Shown here piece by piece: positions 1 through 8,637 of a stretch of DNA of 64,000 bases. The number at the start of each line of letters is the position of its first letter. The stretch's first letter is position 1. Below the pieces are notes generated by a model. The model saw only the letters and a list, made by a program, of their open reading frames with translations, searched no databases and had not been told where the DNA came from. Source of the stretch: Reyranella sp. CPCC 100927 (GTDB lineage: Bacteria > Pseudomonadota > Alphaproteobacteria > Reyranellales > Reyranellaceae). The DNA lies in NCBI RefSeq assembly GCF_007859315.1, contig NZ_VOHA01000007.1, positions 1 to 64,000 of the forward strand, given 5' to 3'. Position numbers and translations under genes: made by a program.

Positions 1-10
1 GCGAGAAAAC

Positions 11-51
11 TGTCACCCATGTGCTGAGTACAATCTGTTACCCATGTGCTG
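11..51. mobile_element. possible insertion-sequence end (tandem direct repeats)
   Basis: A 16-base motif of the form TGTYACCCATGTGCTG occurs twice in direct orientation, at 11-26 and 36-51, with a 25-base period. Repeated TGTnACCCATG motifs are what I know from the termini of some IS3/IS481-like elements with a DDE integrase, where they serve as transposase binding sites. No transposase gene is in the window, so this would be the edge of an element lying to the left, or a remnant. The identification is an inference from motif style. Confidence 0.35.
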
Positions 52-61
52 CGGTCGCACT

Positions 62-190
62 AAGGCCGGAGGGGGACCCCACGTGGTCTCTATTACCAAG
101 ACCACGTCGGCTCCCCTCCGCCCACCGACGTTTCGACGCTTTGCGTCGAAACGTCGTATCGGGGCACCTCCCCAGCGAAGCTGGGGAGGA
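62..190. repeat. intergenic palindromic element upstream of clpP
   Basis: This non-coding stretch contains nested inverted repeats, including a perfect 9-base stem at 81-89 and 99-107. Its core and right flank closely match 27890-27969 in the window. It ends about 18 bases before the clpP start, so the clpP promoter must lie in or before it. Confidence 0.6.
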
Positions 191-208
191 ATATGATAGG
201 AGACTCCC

Positions 209-829
209 ATGAACATGGTGCCGATGGTGATCGAGCAGTCGGTCCGCGGCGAACGCGCCTTCGACATCTACTCGCGCCTGCTGCGCGAACGCATCATCTT
301 CGTGAACGGCCCGATCGACGACGGCGTCTCGGCCTTGGTATGTGCTCAGCTGCTCTTCCTGGAATCGGAGAATCCCAGGAAGGAAATCGCGATGTACATC
401 AACTCGCCCGGCGGCGTGGTCACCAGCGGTTTCGCGATCTACGACACGATGCAATACATCAAGAGCCCGGTGACGACCATGTGCATGGGCACGGCGCAGT
501 CGCTGGGCTCGTTCCTGCTGATGGCCGGCGCGCCGGGCCAGCGCGTGGCGCTGCCCAACGCCAGTATTATGGTCCACCAGCCGTCAGGCGGCTTCCAGGG
601 CAAGGCGTCCGACATTGAACGCCACGCCCAGGACATTCAGAAGACCAAGCGCCGTCTGCAGCGTCTCTATGCCAAGCACTGCGGGCGCACCTACGACGAG
701 GTCGAACAGGCGCTGGACCGCGACAACTTCATGACGGCCGAGGAGGCGCGCGACTGGGGCCTCGTCGATCAGGTCTATGGCATCACGCGCGATGAGATGG
801 ACGTGACGCCCCATACCGAGACGTCCTGA
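209..829 (+). CDS. clpP: ATP-dependent Clp protease proteolytic subunit (orphan ClpP)
   Basis: This is a 206-residue ClpP serine protease, the usual length for the family. ClpP forms a cytoplasmic barrel that degrades proteins delivered by ClpX or ClpA. The catalytic triad is visible as Ser98 (in GTAQSLGS), His123 (MVHQPSGG) and Asp172 (DRDNF). The motif around Ser98 departs from the common GQAASMGS form. An AGGAG Shine-Dalgarno sequence at about 199-203 supports the ATG at 209. No clpX, lon or tig gene is adjacent, unlike the usual arrangement, and the gene sits directly behind a repeat and a possible insertion-sequence end. It is probably a secondary ClpP paralogue. Its last 55 bases overlap the convergent rRNA methyltransferase gene. 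Confidence 0.93.
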   Translation: MNMVPMVIEQSVRGERAFDIYSRLLRERIIFVNGPIDDGVSALVCAQLLFLESENPRKEIAMYINSPGGVVTSGFAIYDTMQYIKSPVTTMCMGTAQSLGSFLLMAGAPGQRVALPNASIMVHQPSGGFQGKASDIERHAQDIQKTKRRLQRLYAKHCGRTYDEVEQALDRDNFMTAEEARDWGLVDQVYGITRDEMDVTPHTETS

Positions 830-1629
830 CGGCGCTGGCGCAGCGTCTCGTACAGGCAGACGGCGGCGGCCGCCGCCGCGTTGAGCGAATTGAGTCCACC
901 GTCCTGCGGGATCTTCGCCAACATGTTGCAGGCGGTCCTGACGTCGGGCGACAGGCCGGTGCCTTCGTTGCCGATCACCAGCGCGGTGGGACCGCCCAGG
1001 TCACAGGCGTCGAGGGCGTAGTCGGCCTCCAGGCCGGTGCCGACCACGCGCACCGCATCGCGGCGCAGTTCGGCGATCAGCTCGGGCAGGCTGTCAACGC
1101 GGGCGATGGCCAGCCGGTTGACGGCGCCGGCGGAGGCGCGCGCCGCCAGACTGTTGACGCCGGCGCAACCCTGGGTGCCGAGGAACACGCCGTCGACGCC
1201 GAAGACTTCGGCCGAGCGCAGCATGGCGCCGAGATTGAAGGGGTCCTGCACACCGTCGAGGATCAGGAACAGCGCCGGCGTGCGTGCACGGGTGCGCAAG
1301 GCGCCGGGCTCGACGTACGGGTAGGCGCCGACGCGGGCGAGGTAGCCTTGGTGGTCCTGCGTGCCGCAGAGCTGGGCAATGCGGGTGCGCGAGGATCGGG
1401 TCGGCTTGAATTTCGGCGTGTGGGCCCGGACCTGCGCCAGCTCGCTGGCGGCGGCGTCGGCGCCCAGATCGTCGGCGAGGTAGAGCTCGTGAACCGGCCA
1501 GCGACCGCTGGCGAGCGTCTCCAGCACGAGGTTTTTGCCCCACAGCCAGCTGCGCTGATGGCTGGCCAGCAGCGGCTTTTTGGTTTTGCCCGCGGTCTTG
1601 GTTTTGGTCTGACGCGTTCGGCCCACCAT
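775..1629 (-). CDS. rlmB: TrmH/SpoU-family 23S rRNA 2'-O-methyltransferase (RlmB-like)
   Basis: This 284-residue protein is a SPOUT methyltransferase that would methylate a ribose 2'-OH in 23S rRNA (Gm2251 in E. coli) using S-adenosylmethionine. After a basic N-terminal tail (about 1-25) comes a SpoU substrate-binding domain. The catalytic domain carries the three family motifs: [22 protein letters not shown] and a final N-S-L-N-A-A-A-A segment forming the knotted cofactor site. The ATG at 1629 gives a full-length protein. The 3' end overlaps the convergent clpP by 55 bases. RlmB and the closely related TrmH group cannot be separated with certainty here. Confidence 0.9.
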   Translation of the reverse strand: MVGRTRQTKTKTAGKTKKPLLASHQRSWLWGKNLVLETLASGRWPVHELYLADDLGADAAASELAQVRAHTPKFKPTRSSRTRIAQLCGTQDHQGYLARVGAYPYVEPGALRTRARTPALFLILDGVQDPFNLGAMLRSAEVFGVDGVFLGTQGCAGVNSLAARASAGAVNRLAIARVDSLPELIAELRRDAVRVVGTGLEADYALDACDLGGPTALVIGNEGTGLSPDVRTACNMLAKIPQDGGLNSLNAAAAAAVCLYETLRQRRQDVSVWGVTSISSRVMP

Positions 1630-1635
1630 CGTGCG

Positions 1636-1980
1636 CTATGCCTGATCGTCGGTCGGGGAGTGTGTCTCTTGCCCATCCGCCTCGGCGGCGCGCGGTGCCG
1701 CTTTCGGCTTGGGCACGTCGTCCACCGTGTTCTGCGCGTGCAGATGCTCGCCGGCAGCGATGTCGATGGTGGCGCGCCCGATCGGCGTGCCGTACTTCAC
1801 GATGGTCTCGCCGGCCTCGATGCGACGGGCGGCGAACTTGTGACCGACCTGCAGGGTTTGCGGCATCGGAATTTCGCGGCCGTGGATCTTCACCACGTCG
1901 CCGGCCTCGATCTCGCGGATCGCCACGGCGACGTTGTCGCCCGGCGCCAGCTGCAGGATACGTGACTCACCCTCGGCCAT
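1636..1980 (-). CDS. small SAF-domain protein (UxaA/altronate-hydrolase N-terminal type)
   Basis: This 114-residue protein resembles the stand-alone SAF domain of UxaA-family sugar-acid dehydratases: GDNVAVAIREIEAGDVV followed by VGHKFAARRIEAGETIVKYG. In such systems a separate large catalytic subunit completes altronate or galactarate dehydratase. No large subunit is in the window. The C-terminal 30 residues are charged and low in complexity. The start chosen is the ATG at 1980. An alternative ATG at 2037, with a GAAAAAGGGA stretch before it, would add 19 residues. The same frame stays open much further upstream, but that part lies antisense to the next gene. It precedes rlmB on the same strand with a 6-base gap, so the two may be co-transcribed. 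Confidence 0.75.
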   Translation of the reverse strand: MAEGESRILQLAPGDNVAVAIREIEAGDVVKIHGREIPMPQTLQVGHKFAARRIEAGETIVKYGTPIGRATIDIAAGEHLHAQNTVDDVPKPKAAPRAAEADGQETHSPTDDQA

Positions 1981-2106
1981 CTCGGGACATCCATACGCGG
2001 GAACCTGCAATGTCCTTAGCGGACGAAGCGCTGACATGCATCCCTTTTTCGAGTCAGCGGGCGTGCTAAGGTCGCGCCGCATCACGATCGGCAACGGAGG
2101 GCGCTC

Positions 2107-2886
2107 ATGGCGCAAGCGACGTACAAGGATATCGGTGTCAGCCTGTCGGGCCATGTCGGCGTGGTCGAGATCCGCCGCCCGCCGCACAATTATTTCGACA
2201 ATGCGCTCATCAACCAGATCGGCGATGCGTTCGAGGCCTTCGACCGTGACACCCAGTGCCGCGCCGTCGTGCTGTGCGCCGAGGGCAAGTCGTTCTGCGC
2301 CGGTGCCGACTTCGCCAACCGGCCGGCCACGGGCGCCTCGGGCGAGAGTGGCAAGCATCTCTACAAGGAAGCCATCCGCCTGTTCCGCTCCAAGAAACCG
2401 ATCGTGGGCGCGATCCAGGGCGCCGCTATCGGTGGTGGGCTGGGTCTGGCGCTGGTTGCCGATTTTCGCGTCACCTGCGCCGAGGGCCGGTTCAGCGCCA
2501 ACTTCAACCGGCTGGGCTTCCATCCCGGCTTCGGGCTGACCTGCACCTTGCCGCGCCTGATCGGCCACCAGAAAGCCAACCTGCTCTTTTACACCGGCCG
2601 TCGCGTCACCGGCGAAGAGGCGGTGGCGCTGGGGCTCGCCGACGTGCTGGTGCCGCTGGCCGAGGTGCGGCAGGCAGCGCTGGCGCTGGCGACGGAGATC
2701 GCCCAGTCGGCGCCGCTGGCAGTGATGTCGACACGCGAGACGGTACGGCGCGGCCTGGCCGACGCCATCGAGGCGGCAACCGAACGCGAACTGGTGGAGC
2801 AGGACTGGACGCGCAAGACCGCCGACTTCAAGGAAGGCGTCAAGGCGTGGGCCGAGAAGCGGCTGCCCGACTTCAAGGCGGCCTGA
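2107..2886 (+). CDS. crotonase-superfamily protein lacking both catalytic glutamates
   Basis: This 259-residue protein has the enoyl-CoA hydratase/isomerase fold, with the CoA and oxyanion-hole motif SFCAGADF and a second glycine-rich strand AAIGGGLGLAL. The start at 2107 follows GGAGGGCGCTC. Aligned by eye to rat crotonase, the two catalytic glutamates (Glu144 and Glu164) correspond to Gly113 and Phe133, so ordinary hydration of enoyl-CoA is unlikely. Other superfamily members such as isomerases, decarboxylases and thioester hydrolases use different residues, so it may act on another acyl-CoA. No partner beta-oxidation gene is adjacent. The exact reaction is unknown. Confidence 0.88.
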   Translation: MAQATYKDIGVSLSGHVGVVEIRRPPHNYFDNALINQIGDAFEAFDRDTQCRAVVLCAEGKSFCAGADFANRPATGASGESGKHLYKEAIRLFRSKKPIVGAIQGAAIGGGLGLALVADFRVTCAEGRFSANFNRLGFHPGFGLTCTLPRLIGHQKANLLFYTGRRVTGEEAVALGLADVLVPLAEVRQAALALATEIAQSAPLAVMSTRETVRRGLADAIEAATERELVEQDWTRKTADFKEGVKAWAEKRLPDFKAA

Positions 2887-2889
2887 CAT

Positions 2890-2975
2890 CCTGGGAGCGC
2901 GGGCGTCCCGCCCGCATCAAGGCGAAAGGCAAGCTTTCGCCTGACATGAGCGGGCCAGAGGCCCGCGGTCCCAGG
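2890..2975. repeat. intergenic imperfect palindrome
   Basis: The outer arms (CCTGGGAGCGCGGGC at the left, GCCCGCGGTCCCAGG at the right) pair at 14 of 15 positions. The interior holds further hairpins around CGGGCGTCCCGCCCG and GCGAAAGGCAAGCTTTCGC. It is a typical GC-rich intergenic repeat and could stabilise or terminate the upstream transcript. Confidence 0.6.
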
Positions 2976-3057
2976 GCTCGCTTCGCTCGCGATGACAACG
3001 AACCCGGGACAAGAAGTGTGACTACGATCGCTGGGATTCGAGCGGGGGCAGTTCGAC

Positions 3058-3786
3058 ATGCGTCTCAAGGGCAAGCGCTGCGTCGTGACGGCGGCAGCAC
3101 AGGGGATCGGCGAGGCCACGGCACACGCTTTCGCGCGGGAGGGCGCCGAGGTCTGGGCGACCGACGTCAACGACGGCAAGCTCAAGGCGGCGCTGGCGAA
3201 CGTCTCCGGCGTCCACGCCGAGAAGCTCGACGTGCTGGACAAGGCGGCGATGCAGGCCCTGGCTGCCCGCGTGGGGCCGATCGACGTCCTCTTCAACTGC
3301 GCCGGTTTCGTGCACCACGGCACGGTGCTGGACGCCACCGACGATGAATGGCGCTTCGCCTTCGACCTCAACGTGCGCAGCATGTTCTGGACGATCCAGG
3401 CGTTCCTGCCGGGGATGGTCGAAAAGAATGGCGGGTCGATCATCAACGTCGCGTCGGCAGCGTCCTCGCACAAGGGCGCGCCGCTGCGCTTCGTCTACGG
3501 TACGACCAAGGCGGCCATCGTGGGGTTGACCAAGTCGGTGGCGGTCGACTTCGTAAAAAACAACGTGCGTTGCAATGCGATTTGCCCTGGCACGGTGCAG
3601 ACCCCGTCGCTGGACGATCGCATTTCGGCCCTGGGCGGCGATGCCTCGATGTTTCGGGCGCGTCAGCCCACCGGCCGCTTCGGAACACCCAACGAGGTGG
3701 CGGCGTTGGCGCTCTATCTGGCGAGCGACGAAAGCGCCTTCACCACCGGGACGACCCACGTGATCGACGGCGGCTGGAGCATCTAG
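3058..3786 (+). CDS. SDR-family NAD(P)-dependent oxidoreductase
   Basis: This 242-residue classical short-chain dehydrogenase has the Rossmann motif [10 protein letters not shown] near residues 11-20, the NNAG-equivalent NCAG, active-site serine in NVASAAS and the YxxxK pair as YGTTK. It is closest in style to BDH2 or L-fucose/uronate-type dehydrogenases that oxidise a hydroxyl of a small sugar or hydroxy acid. It lies 11 bases upstream of the KDPG aldolase gene, which suggests one transcript and a role in sugar-acid catabolism. The substrate cannot be read from sequence alone. Confidence 0.9.
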   Translation: MRLKGKRCVVTAAAQGIGEATAHAFAREGAEVWATDVNDGKLKAALANVSGVHAEKLDVLDKAAMQALAARVGPIDVLFNCAGFVHHGTVLDATDDEWRFAFDLNVRSMFWTIQAFLPGMVEKNGGSIINVASAASSHKGAPLRFVYGTTKAAIVGLTKSVAVDFVKNNVRCNAICPGTVQTPSLDDRISALGGDASMFRARQPTGRFGTPNEVAALALYLASDESAFTTGTTHVIDGGWSI

Positions 3787-3797
3787 GGCGGGGATCT

Positions 3798-4442
3798 GTG
3801 GAAAAAATCGGCGCGCTGCTGAAACGAGCACCCGTCATCCCGGTGCTGACCCTGGATGGCGCCGCCGATGGCGTGCCGGTGGCCCGGGCTCTGGTTGCCG
3901 GTGGCCTGCCGGTTCTCGAAGTCACCCTGCGGACGCCGGGGGCGCTGGAGGCGGTGCGGGCCATCGCCGCCGAGGTATCGGGTGCGGTGGTCGGGGTCGG
4001 CACCGTAGTGGCGCCGGCGCAGTTCGCGGCAGCCGAGCGGGCCGGAGCGCAGTTTGCCGTCAGCCCGGGCGCCACCGACGCATTGCTGACGGCGGCGGCC
4101 GACTCGCCGTTGGCATATCTGCCGGGCATGGCCAGTGTGTCGGAGGCCATGGCGTTGGCCGAGCGCGGCTACCGTGCCTTGAAGTTCTTCCCGGCCGAGA
4201 ACAGCGGCGGCGCAGGTTTCCTGCGGTCGCTGCGGGCGCCATTGCCGGACCTGCGGTTCTGCCCGACCGGCGGTATCGATGCGGCCAAGGCCGTCACATA
4301 CCTGATGCTGGGCAACGTGCCCTGCGTCGGGGGCTCATGGCCCGTACCGGCGGCGGCCGTGCAGGCAGGGGACTGGCAACGGATTGAATCGCTGGCGCGC
4401 GCCGCCGCCAGCTTGCGGGCGGCCGATGGTGCGACGGCCTGA
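3798..4442 (+). CDS. eda: 2-keto-3-deoxy-6-phosphogluconate aldolase
   Basis: This 214-residue class I aldolase splits KDPG into pyruvate and glyceraldehyde-3-phosphate, the last step of the Entner-Doudoroff and uronate pathways. Family motifs visible are [11 protein letters not shown] (catalytic Glu), GVGTV, and RALKFFPAE with the Schiff-base lysine. The length matches E. coli Eda closely. The start is a GTG at 3798 preceded by GGGCGGGG. The frame is open far upstream, but that part overlaps the SDR gene in another frame. It probably shares an operon with the upstream SDR gene. Confidence 0.93.
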   Translation: MEKIGALLKRAPVIPVLTLDGAADGVPVARALVAGGLPVLEVTLRTPGALEAVRAIAAEVSGAVVGVGTVVAPAQFAAAERAGAQFAVSPGATDALLTAAADSPLAYLPGMASVSEAMALAERGYRALKFFPAENSGGAGFLRSLRAPLPDLRFCPTGGIDAAKAVTYLMLGNVPCVGGSWPVPAAAVQAGDWQRIESLARAAASLRAADGATA

Positions 4443-4594
4443 CACTGTGACGGCCAGGCCACATCGTCCAAAAAAATGGCTCAATTCCCGATCAAGGTGG
4501 GGTTACGTGCTGGTGCGCCGCGACCGGAAATGCGATGTAGCGTTCGGTTGCGTCGGCGGGGTTCCGGCGCGTGCGGAGTGGACCGCTCTTTGCG

Positions 4595-5683
4595 ATGAGC
4601 AGCTTTTCCACCGGGCGGTGCCTGGCGGTTGTGTCCTTCGTGCTTGGCTTGGCGTTCGCAGCGCCGGCGATGGCGTCACCGCAATTGGTCGTGGTCCTCA
4701 ATTCCGACGAAGGATCGCTCAGCATTGTCGATCGCCAGACCTTGAAAGAGGTCGATAAGCGGTCGATTGGCCGCGAACCGCACCATTTGATGCTGACTCC
4801 GGACGGCAAGGACCTGGTGATCGGTTCGACCGCCACCAACGAGTTGACCTTTCTCGACCCGGTCACCGGCGAAACCCGCCGCCGGGTACGCAATATTCTC
4901 GATCCTTACCAGCTCGGCTTCAGCCCTGACGGCAAATGGTTCGTGACGGCCGCCTACCGGATGAACCACGTCGATATCTACGACGCCAAGGAGCTCAAGC
5001 TGGTCAAGCGGCTGCCGCTGCACACCTTGCCCAGCCACATGGCCTTCACCCGGGACAACGCCCAGGTGCTGATCACCATGCAGGGCTCCAACCAGCTGGT
5101 GGCGATCAACCTCGACACCCAGGAGGTGGCGTGGACGGCCGATGTCGGCGAGGCGCCGGCCGGGCTGTATGCCATGCCGGACGGCAAGCGGGTGCTGGTC
5201 GGCCTGACCGGCGAGGACGCGGTGGCCGTGGTCGACTTGGCGCAGAAGCGGGTCGTGAAATGGGTCGTGACCGGCAAGGGCGCCCACAATATTTTTCGCA
5301 TGCCCAATGATGAAACGCGGGTGCTGGTGACCAACCGGCTCGAGGGCACGATTTCGCTGTTCGACACCAACAAGCTGGAGGTCGTCGATACCATCCGGGC
5401 GCCGGGCGGGCCTGATGACCTCGATTTCACCCCGGACGGCAAGCAGATCTGGGTGACCCAGCGCTGGCGGCGCAAGGTGATGGCGATCGATCTTGCCACC
5501 AAGCAGATCGTGGGCACGGTCAATGTCGGCCGCTCACCGCACGGCATCTACATCAACGGCCCGCACACCGTGTCCCGCTCGGTGGCGCCGCCGCCGGAGC
5601 CTGCCGGCGACAAGACGGCACAAACACCCAAGGCCACCTTGCCGGACGTCCTGCCCCAGATCCTGGCGCCGCTGTTCCGTTGA
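4595..5683 (+). CDS. secreted YVTN/YncE-type beta-propeller protein
   Basis: This 362-residue protein begins with a Sec signal peptide (about residues 1-27, ending AAPAMA). It continues as repeated beta-propeller blades with motifs such as LTPDGKDLVIGS, FSPDGKWFVTAA and FTPDGKQIWVTQRWRRKV. Such periplasmic propellers often accompany PQQ-linked oxidation or bind ligands, but no enzyme domain is present. I chose the ATG at 4595. A GTG at 4571 would place eight residues before the signal peptide. The last 35 residues are proline- and alanine-rich. The role is unknown. Confidence 0.82.
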   Translation: MSSFSTGRCLAVVSFVLGLAFAAPAMASPQLVVVLNSDEGSLSIVDRQTLKEVDKRSIGREPHHLMLTPDGKDLVIGSTATNELTFLDPVTGETRRRVRNILDPYQLGFSPDGKWFVTAAYRMNHVDIYDAKELKLVKRLPLHTLPSHMAFTRDNAQVLITMQGSNQLVAINLDTQEVAWTADVGEAPAGLYAMPDGKRVLVGLTGEDAVAVVDLAQKRVVKWVVTGKGAHNIFRMPNDETRVLVTNRLEGTISLFDTNKLEVVDTIRAPGGPDDLDFTPDGKQIWVTQRWRRKVMAIDLATKQIVGTVNVGRSPHGIYINGPHTVSRSVAPPPEPAGDKTAQTPKATLPDVLPQILAPLFR

Positions 5684-5701
5684 CGCCGACACCGGCCTGA
5701 G

Positions 5702-5725
5702 TGACAAGCTGACGTCAGCTTGTCA
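5702..5725. promoter_or_regulatory. perfect 24-base palindrome
   Basis: TGACAAGCTGAC is followed directly by its exact reverse complement, giving a perfect 24-base dyad with no loop. It lies 18 bases after the beta-propeller stop and 48 bases before the desaturase-like gene. A dyad without a spacer suits a dimeric regulator site better than a terminator hairpin. Its role is inferred. Confidence 0.5.
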
Positions 5726-5773
5726 TGCCAGAATACACCGCAGCGTAGTGTGGGCGGTTGGTGGGTAGTACCG

Positions 5774-6757
5774 ATGCAGGGACTGGTCGATACCTGGGTC
5801 GATGTCCAGAGCTGGATCCTGGAAACGGCGGTGCATCCGCTGCTGTTCCGGTTCGGCTACATGACCTTCTTCGAGGATGCTCCCTTCGTCGTCGAGACGC
5901 TGATGCTGGGCGTCGTGCAGATCGCCGTCATCCTGCTGGTCTTCCGGCCGCTGGAGCGGCTGGCGCCGGCTGAGCGGTGGCCGGACCGCAAGCTGGCCCG
6001 GGTCGACATCGTCTACACGCTGCTGAGCAAGCTCGGCATCCTGCCTTTCGTCGTGTTCGTCGTGCTCTACCCGGTCAACGACTGGCTGCAGGATCTGGTA
6101 CGCGAGCAGGACATGGTGCTGCCCACGGTCGAGCAGACCATACCCTGGTTGCGCGACAAGCCGCTGCTGCTGTTTGCGACCTACTTCCTGCTCTACGATT
6201 GTGCCGGCTACTGGCTGCACCGCATGCAGCACGCCTTTCCCTGGTGGTGGGCATTGCACAGCCTGCACCACAGCCAGCGGCAGGTGACGTGTTGGTCTGA
6301 CGACCGCAACCATCTGCTCGATGATCTGCTGGCATCGGTCTACTTCGCCGTGGTGGCGCTGCTGATCGGCGTGCAGCCCGGCCAGTACGTCGCCTTGCTG
6401 CTGCTCAGCCGCCTGATCGAGAGCATGTCGCACGCCAACGTGCGCTTCGGCTTCGGCCGGGTCATCGACAAGCTGGTGGTCGATCCGTGGTTCCACCGCA
6501 CGCACCATGCGCGCGCCAGCGCCGCCGAGCCGCATATCCACGACAGCAACTTCGGCGCCGTTCTGCCGGTCTGGGACCTGCTGTTCGGCACCGCGGTCTA
6601 TGACTACAAGCGCCGCCCGACCGGTGTCGACACGCCCGACGCCGACGCCGACAACGGCAAGAGCTGGCTCGGGCAGCAGATCGCGGTGTTCGGGCGGCTC
6701 GGACGGGCCATCCTGGCGACATTCCGCCCGCGCCGCGTGGTTCACCCCGCGGAGTAG
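5774..6757 (+). CDS. sterol desaturase / fatty acid hydroxylase family membrane protein
   Basis: This 327-residue integral membrane protein carries the histidine clusters of di-iron hydroxylases: HRMQHAF, HSLHHS, and HRTHH near the C-terminal third, with an additional HDSNFG segment. These ligands bind two irons that activate oxygen to hydroxylate or desaturate a lipid or sterol chain. About four to five hydrophobic segments are visible. The start chosen is the ATG at 5774. The frame remains open back to a TTG at 5720. It ends nine bases from the convergent sugar kinase gene. The lipid substrate is unknown. Confidence 0.88.
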   Translation: MQGLVDTWVDVQSWILETAVHPLLFRFGYMTFFEDAPFVVETLMLGVVQIAVILLVFRPLERLAPAERWPDRKLARVDIVYTLLSKLGILPFVVFVVLYPVNDWLQDLVREQDMVLPTVEQTIPWLRDKPLLLFATYFLLYDCAGYWLHRMQHAFPWWWALHSLHHSQRQVTCWSDDRNHLLDDLLASVYFAVVALLIGVQPGQYVALLLLSRLIESMSHANVRFGFGRVIDKLVVDPWFHRTHHARASAAEPHIHDSNFGAVLPVWDLLFGTAVYDYKRRPTGVDTPDADADNGKSWLGQQIAVFGRLGRAILATFRPRRVVHPAE

Positions 6758-6766
6758 CGGACTCGC

Positions 6767-7684
6767 TTAGCGCAGGAACGCCGCAACCGCCGCGCGGCTG
6801 GGCATCGGTGCGATGGCGCCGAAGCCCGTGGTCTTGAGCGCCGCCGCGGCGTTGGCCCAGCGGGCGGCGGCGAGGGGATCGCAACCCTCCAGCACTTGGG
6901 CCAGGAATGCGCCGGCAAAGGTGTCGCCGGCGCCCGTGGCGTCCACGGCATCGACGCGCTGGGCGGCGATCCGCTGCCGGGTTTGCGGTGTCGCCAGCAG
7001 CGCGCCGTCCTTGCCGAGCTTCAGCGCCACGATCGGCGGACCCAGGCGCAGGTAGAAATCGGCGATGGCATCCGGATCGGACAGCCCGGTCAGCTGCTCG
7101 GCGTCATCGAAGCTGGGCAGAGCGATATCGGCACGTGCGATGGCGGCATGGATGGTGTCGCGGGCCTTGTCCAGGGACCACAGCTTCAGCCGCAGATTGG
7201 TGTCGTAGGACACTTGGCCGCCCGCCGCCTTCACGATCTCGATCGCGGCAAAGCCGGCATCGCGGGCAGCCGGGGAAATGGCCTGGCTGATGCCGGACAG
7301 ATGCAGGATGCGGGCGCCGGCCAGGTAGTCGCGTGGCAGATCGGCCGGTCCGAGGCGGCTGGCCGCGGAGTCACGGCGCAGATAGTGGAACTGGTGGCCC
7401 TGCGCGTCGTGGGTCACGAAGTAGACCGCGGTATGCGCATCGTCACGGCGGGCGACGCACGCGCAGTCGACGTTCTCGCGCTGCCACAGGTCAATGAAGC
7501 GGTCACCGAACAGATCCCGGCCCAGCGCCGTCACGTAGCCTACCGAAGCGCCTTGTCGGGCGGCTGCGATCGCGGCATTGGACGTGTCGCCGCCGAAGCC
7601 CTGCAGCCAGCGCGGCTCCTGCGGGTCGGTGTGGTTGAACTCGACCATTGGTTCGCCAAGGCAGATGAGAGCAGGGGATGGCAT
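6767..7684 (-). CDS. kdgK: PfkB-family sugar kinase, probably 2-keto-3-deoxygluconate kinase
   Basis: This 305-residue ribokinase-fold enzyme phosphorylates a sugar or sugar acid with ATP. The first signature is GGDTSNAAIAAARQG and the second, with the catalytic base Asp, is DAVDATGAGDTFAGAF. The start region PALICLGEPMVEF resembles KdgK proteins. The ATG at 7684 has AAAGG nine bases upstream. An upstream in-frame ATG would add nine residues. KDG kinase activity would supply KDPG for the aldolase encoded at 3798-4442, which supports the assignment, though fructokinase is not excluded. Confidence 0.85.
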   Translation of the reverse strand: MPSPALICLGEPMVEFNHTDPQEPRWLQGFGGDTSNAAIAAARQGASVGYVTALGRDLFGDRFIDLWQRENVDCACVARRDDAHTAVYFVTHDAQGHQFHYLRRDSAASRLGPADLPRDYLAGARILHLSGISQAISPAARDAGFAAIEIVKAAGGQVSYDTNLRLKLWSLDKARDTIHAAIARADIALPSFDDAEQLTGLSDPDAIADFYLRLGPPIVALKLGKDGALLATPQTRQRIAAQRVDAVDATGAGDTFAGAFLAQVLEGCDPLAAARWANAAAALKTTGFGAIAPMPSRAAVAAFLR

Positions 7685-7753
7685 GAGACGGGCCTTTGGT
7701 GGCATACGCATTCAACGATCGCGACCGGCATCGCGTTTCACGAGGACTATAGC

Positions 7754-8635
7754 GTGCCCAGTACCCAGGCGTTGAGTGCGACGTCGGCCGGCATTCCCTT
7801 CATGCTGGCGGCGATGTTCGTCTTCTCGGCCAACGATGCGCTGGCCAAGTACCTCGCCGCATTGTGCCCGGTGGCACAGCTCCTGTTGATCCGCAACGTC
7901 GGGGCTCTGGTGGTGATCGCACCCAGGGTGCACGCCTATGGCTGGCTGGCGGTGACGCGCGTGTCGCGCGTGTGGCTGCATGTGCTGCGTTGCGTATTGA
8001 TCGTCGCCGAGCTGGCGCTGTTCTACACGGCCGTCTGGCAGATCCCGCTGGCCGATACGCTGACCATATATCAGGCCACGCCGATCATCGCGACGGCGCT
8101 CGCCGTGCCGCTGCTGGGCGAGCAGGTGGGCTGGCGGCGCTGGCTGGCGGTGGTGGTGGGCTTCTTCGGCGTGCTGCTGGTGGTGAAGCCGTCGGGCGCA
8201 GGCATGTCGGTCGCCCATCTCTGTGCGCTGGCCGGCGGCGTGGTCTACAGCGGCGTGATCCTGCTCACGCGCCTGCTGCGGGACGCCGGCCCGGTGCCGA
8301 TGATCGCCTGGCACATCGGCGGCACGCTGCTGGCCGGCGCCGTGGTGGCGCCGTTCGTGTGGCAGCCGGTGTCGCTGGTCACGATGCTGTTGATCGCGCT
8401 GAACGGCGTCGTGTCGACCGGCGGGCACGTGCTCATCAACCGGGCGCTGGCGCTGTCGCCAGCCTCGGTGGTGATGCCGTTCCACTACACGCAGATCGTC
8501 TGGGGCGTGGCGTTCGGCTGGCTGTTCTTTCGCGATGCGCCCGACGGGTGGATGCTGTCGGGTGCCACCCTGATCGTGGCCAGCGGCCTGTTCATCATGC
8601 ACCGCGAGCAGGTGCGGGCGCGGCAGCTCAAGTGA
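7754..8635 (+). CDS. DMT-superfamily (EamA) transporter
   Basis: This 293-residue membrane protein has about ten hydrophobic segments in two EamA halves, the first including FMLAAMFVFSANDALAKYLA and QIPLADTLTIYQATPIIATA. Such proteins export or import metabolites. The substrate is unknown. I chose the GTG at 7754 because GAGGA lies seven bases upstream. The ATG at 7802 is an alternative. The gene is divergent from the sugar kinase (70-base gap) and ends two bases from the convergent MlaC-like gene. Confidence 0.86.
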   Translation: MPSTQALSATSAGIPFMLAAMFVFSANDALAKYLAALCPVAQLLLIRNVGALVVIAPRVHAYGWLAVTRVSRVWLHVLRCVLIVAELALFYTAVWQIPLADTLTIYQATPIIATALAVPLLGEQVGWRRWLAVVVGFFGVLLVVKPSGAGMSVAHLCALAGGVVYSGVILLTRLLRDAGPVPMIAWHIGGTLLAGAVVAPFVWQPVSLVTMLLIALNGVVSTGGHVLINRALALSPASVVMPFHYTQIVWGVAFGWLFFRDAPDGWMLSGATLIVASGLFIMHREQVRARQLK

Positions 8636-8637
8636 AC

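Noticed and set aside
1981-2889. N-terminal extension of the SAF-domain gene
   Set aside because: The open frame continues antisense to the crotonase gene, but only the last 114 residues match a domain.
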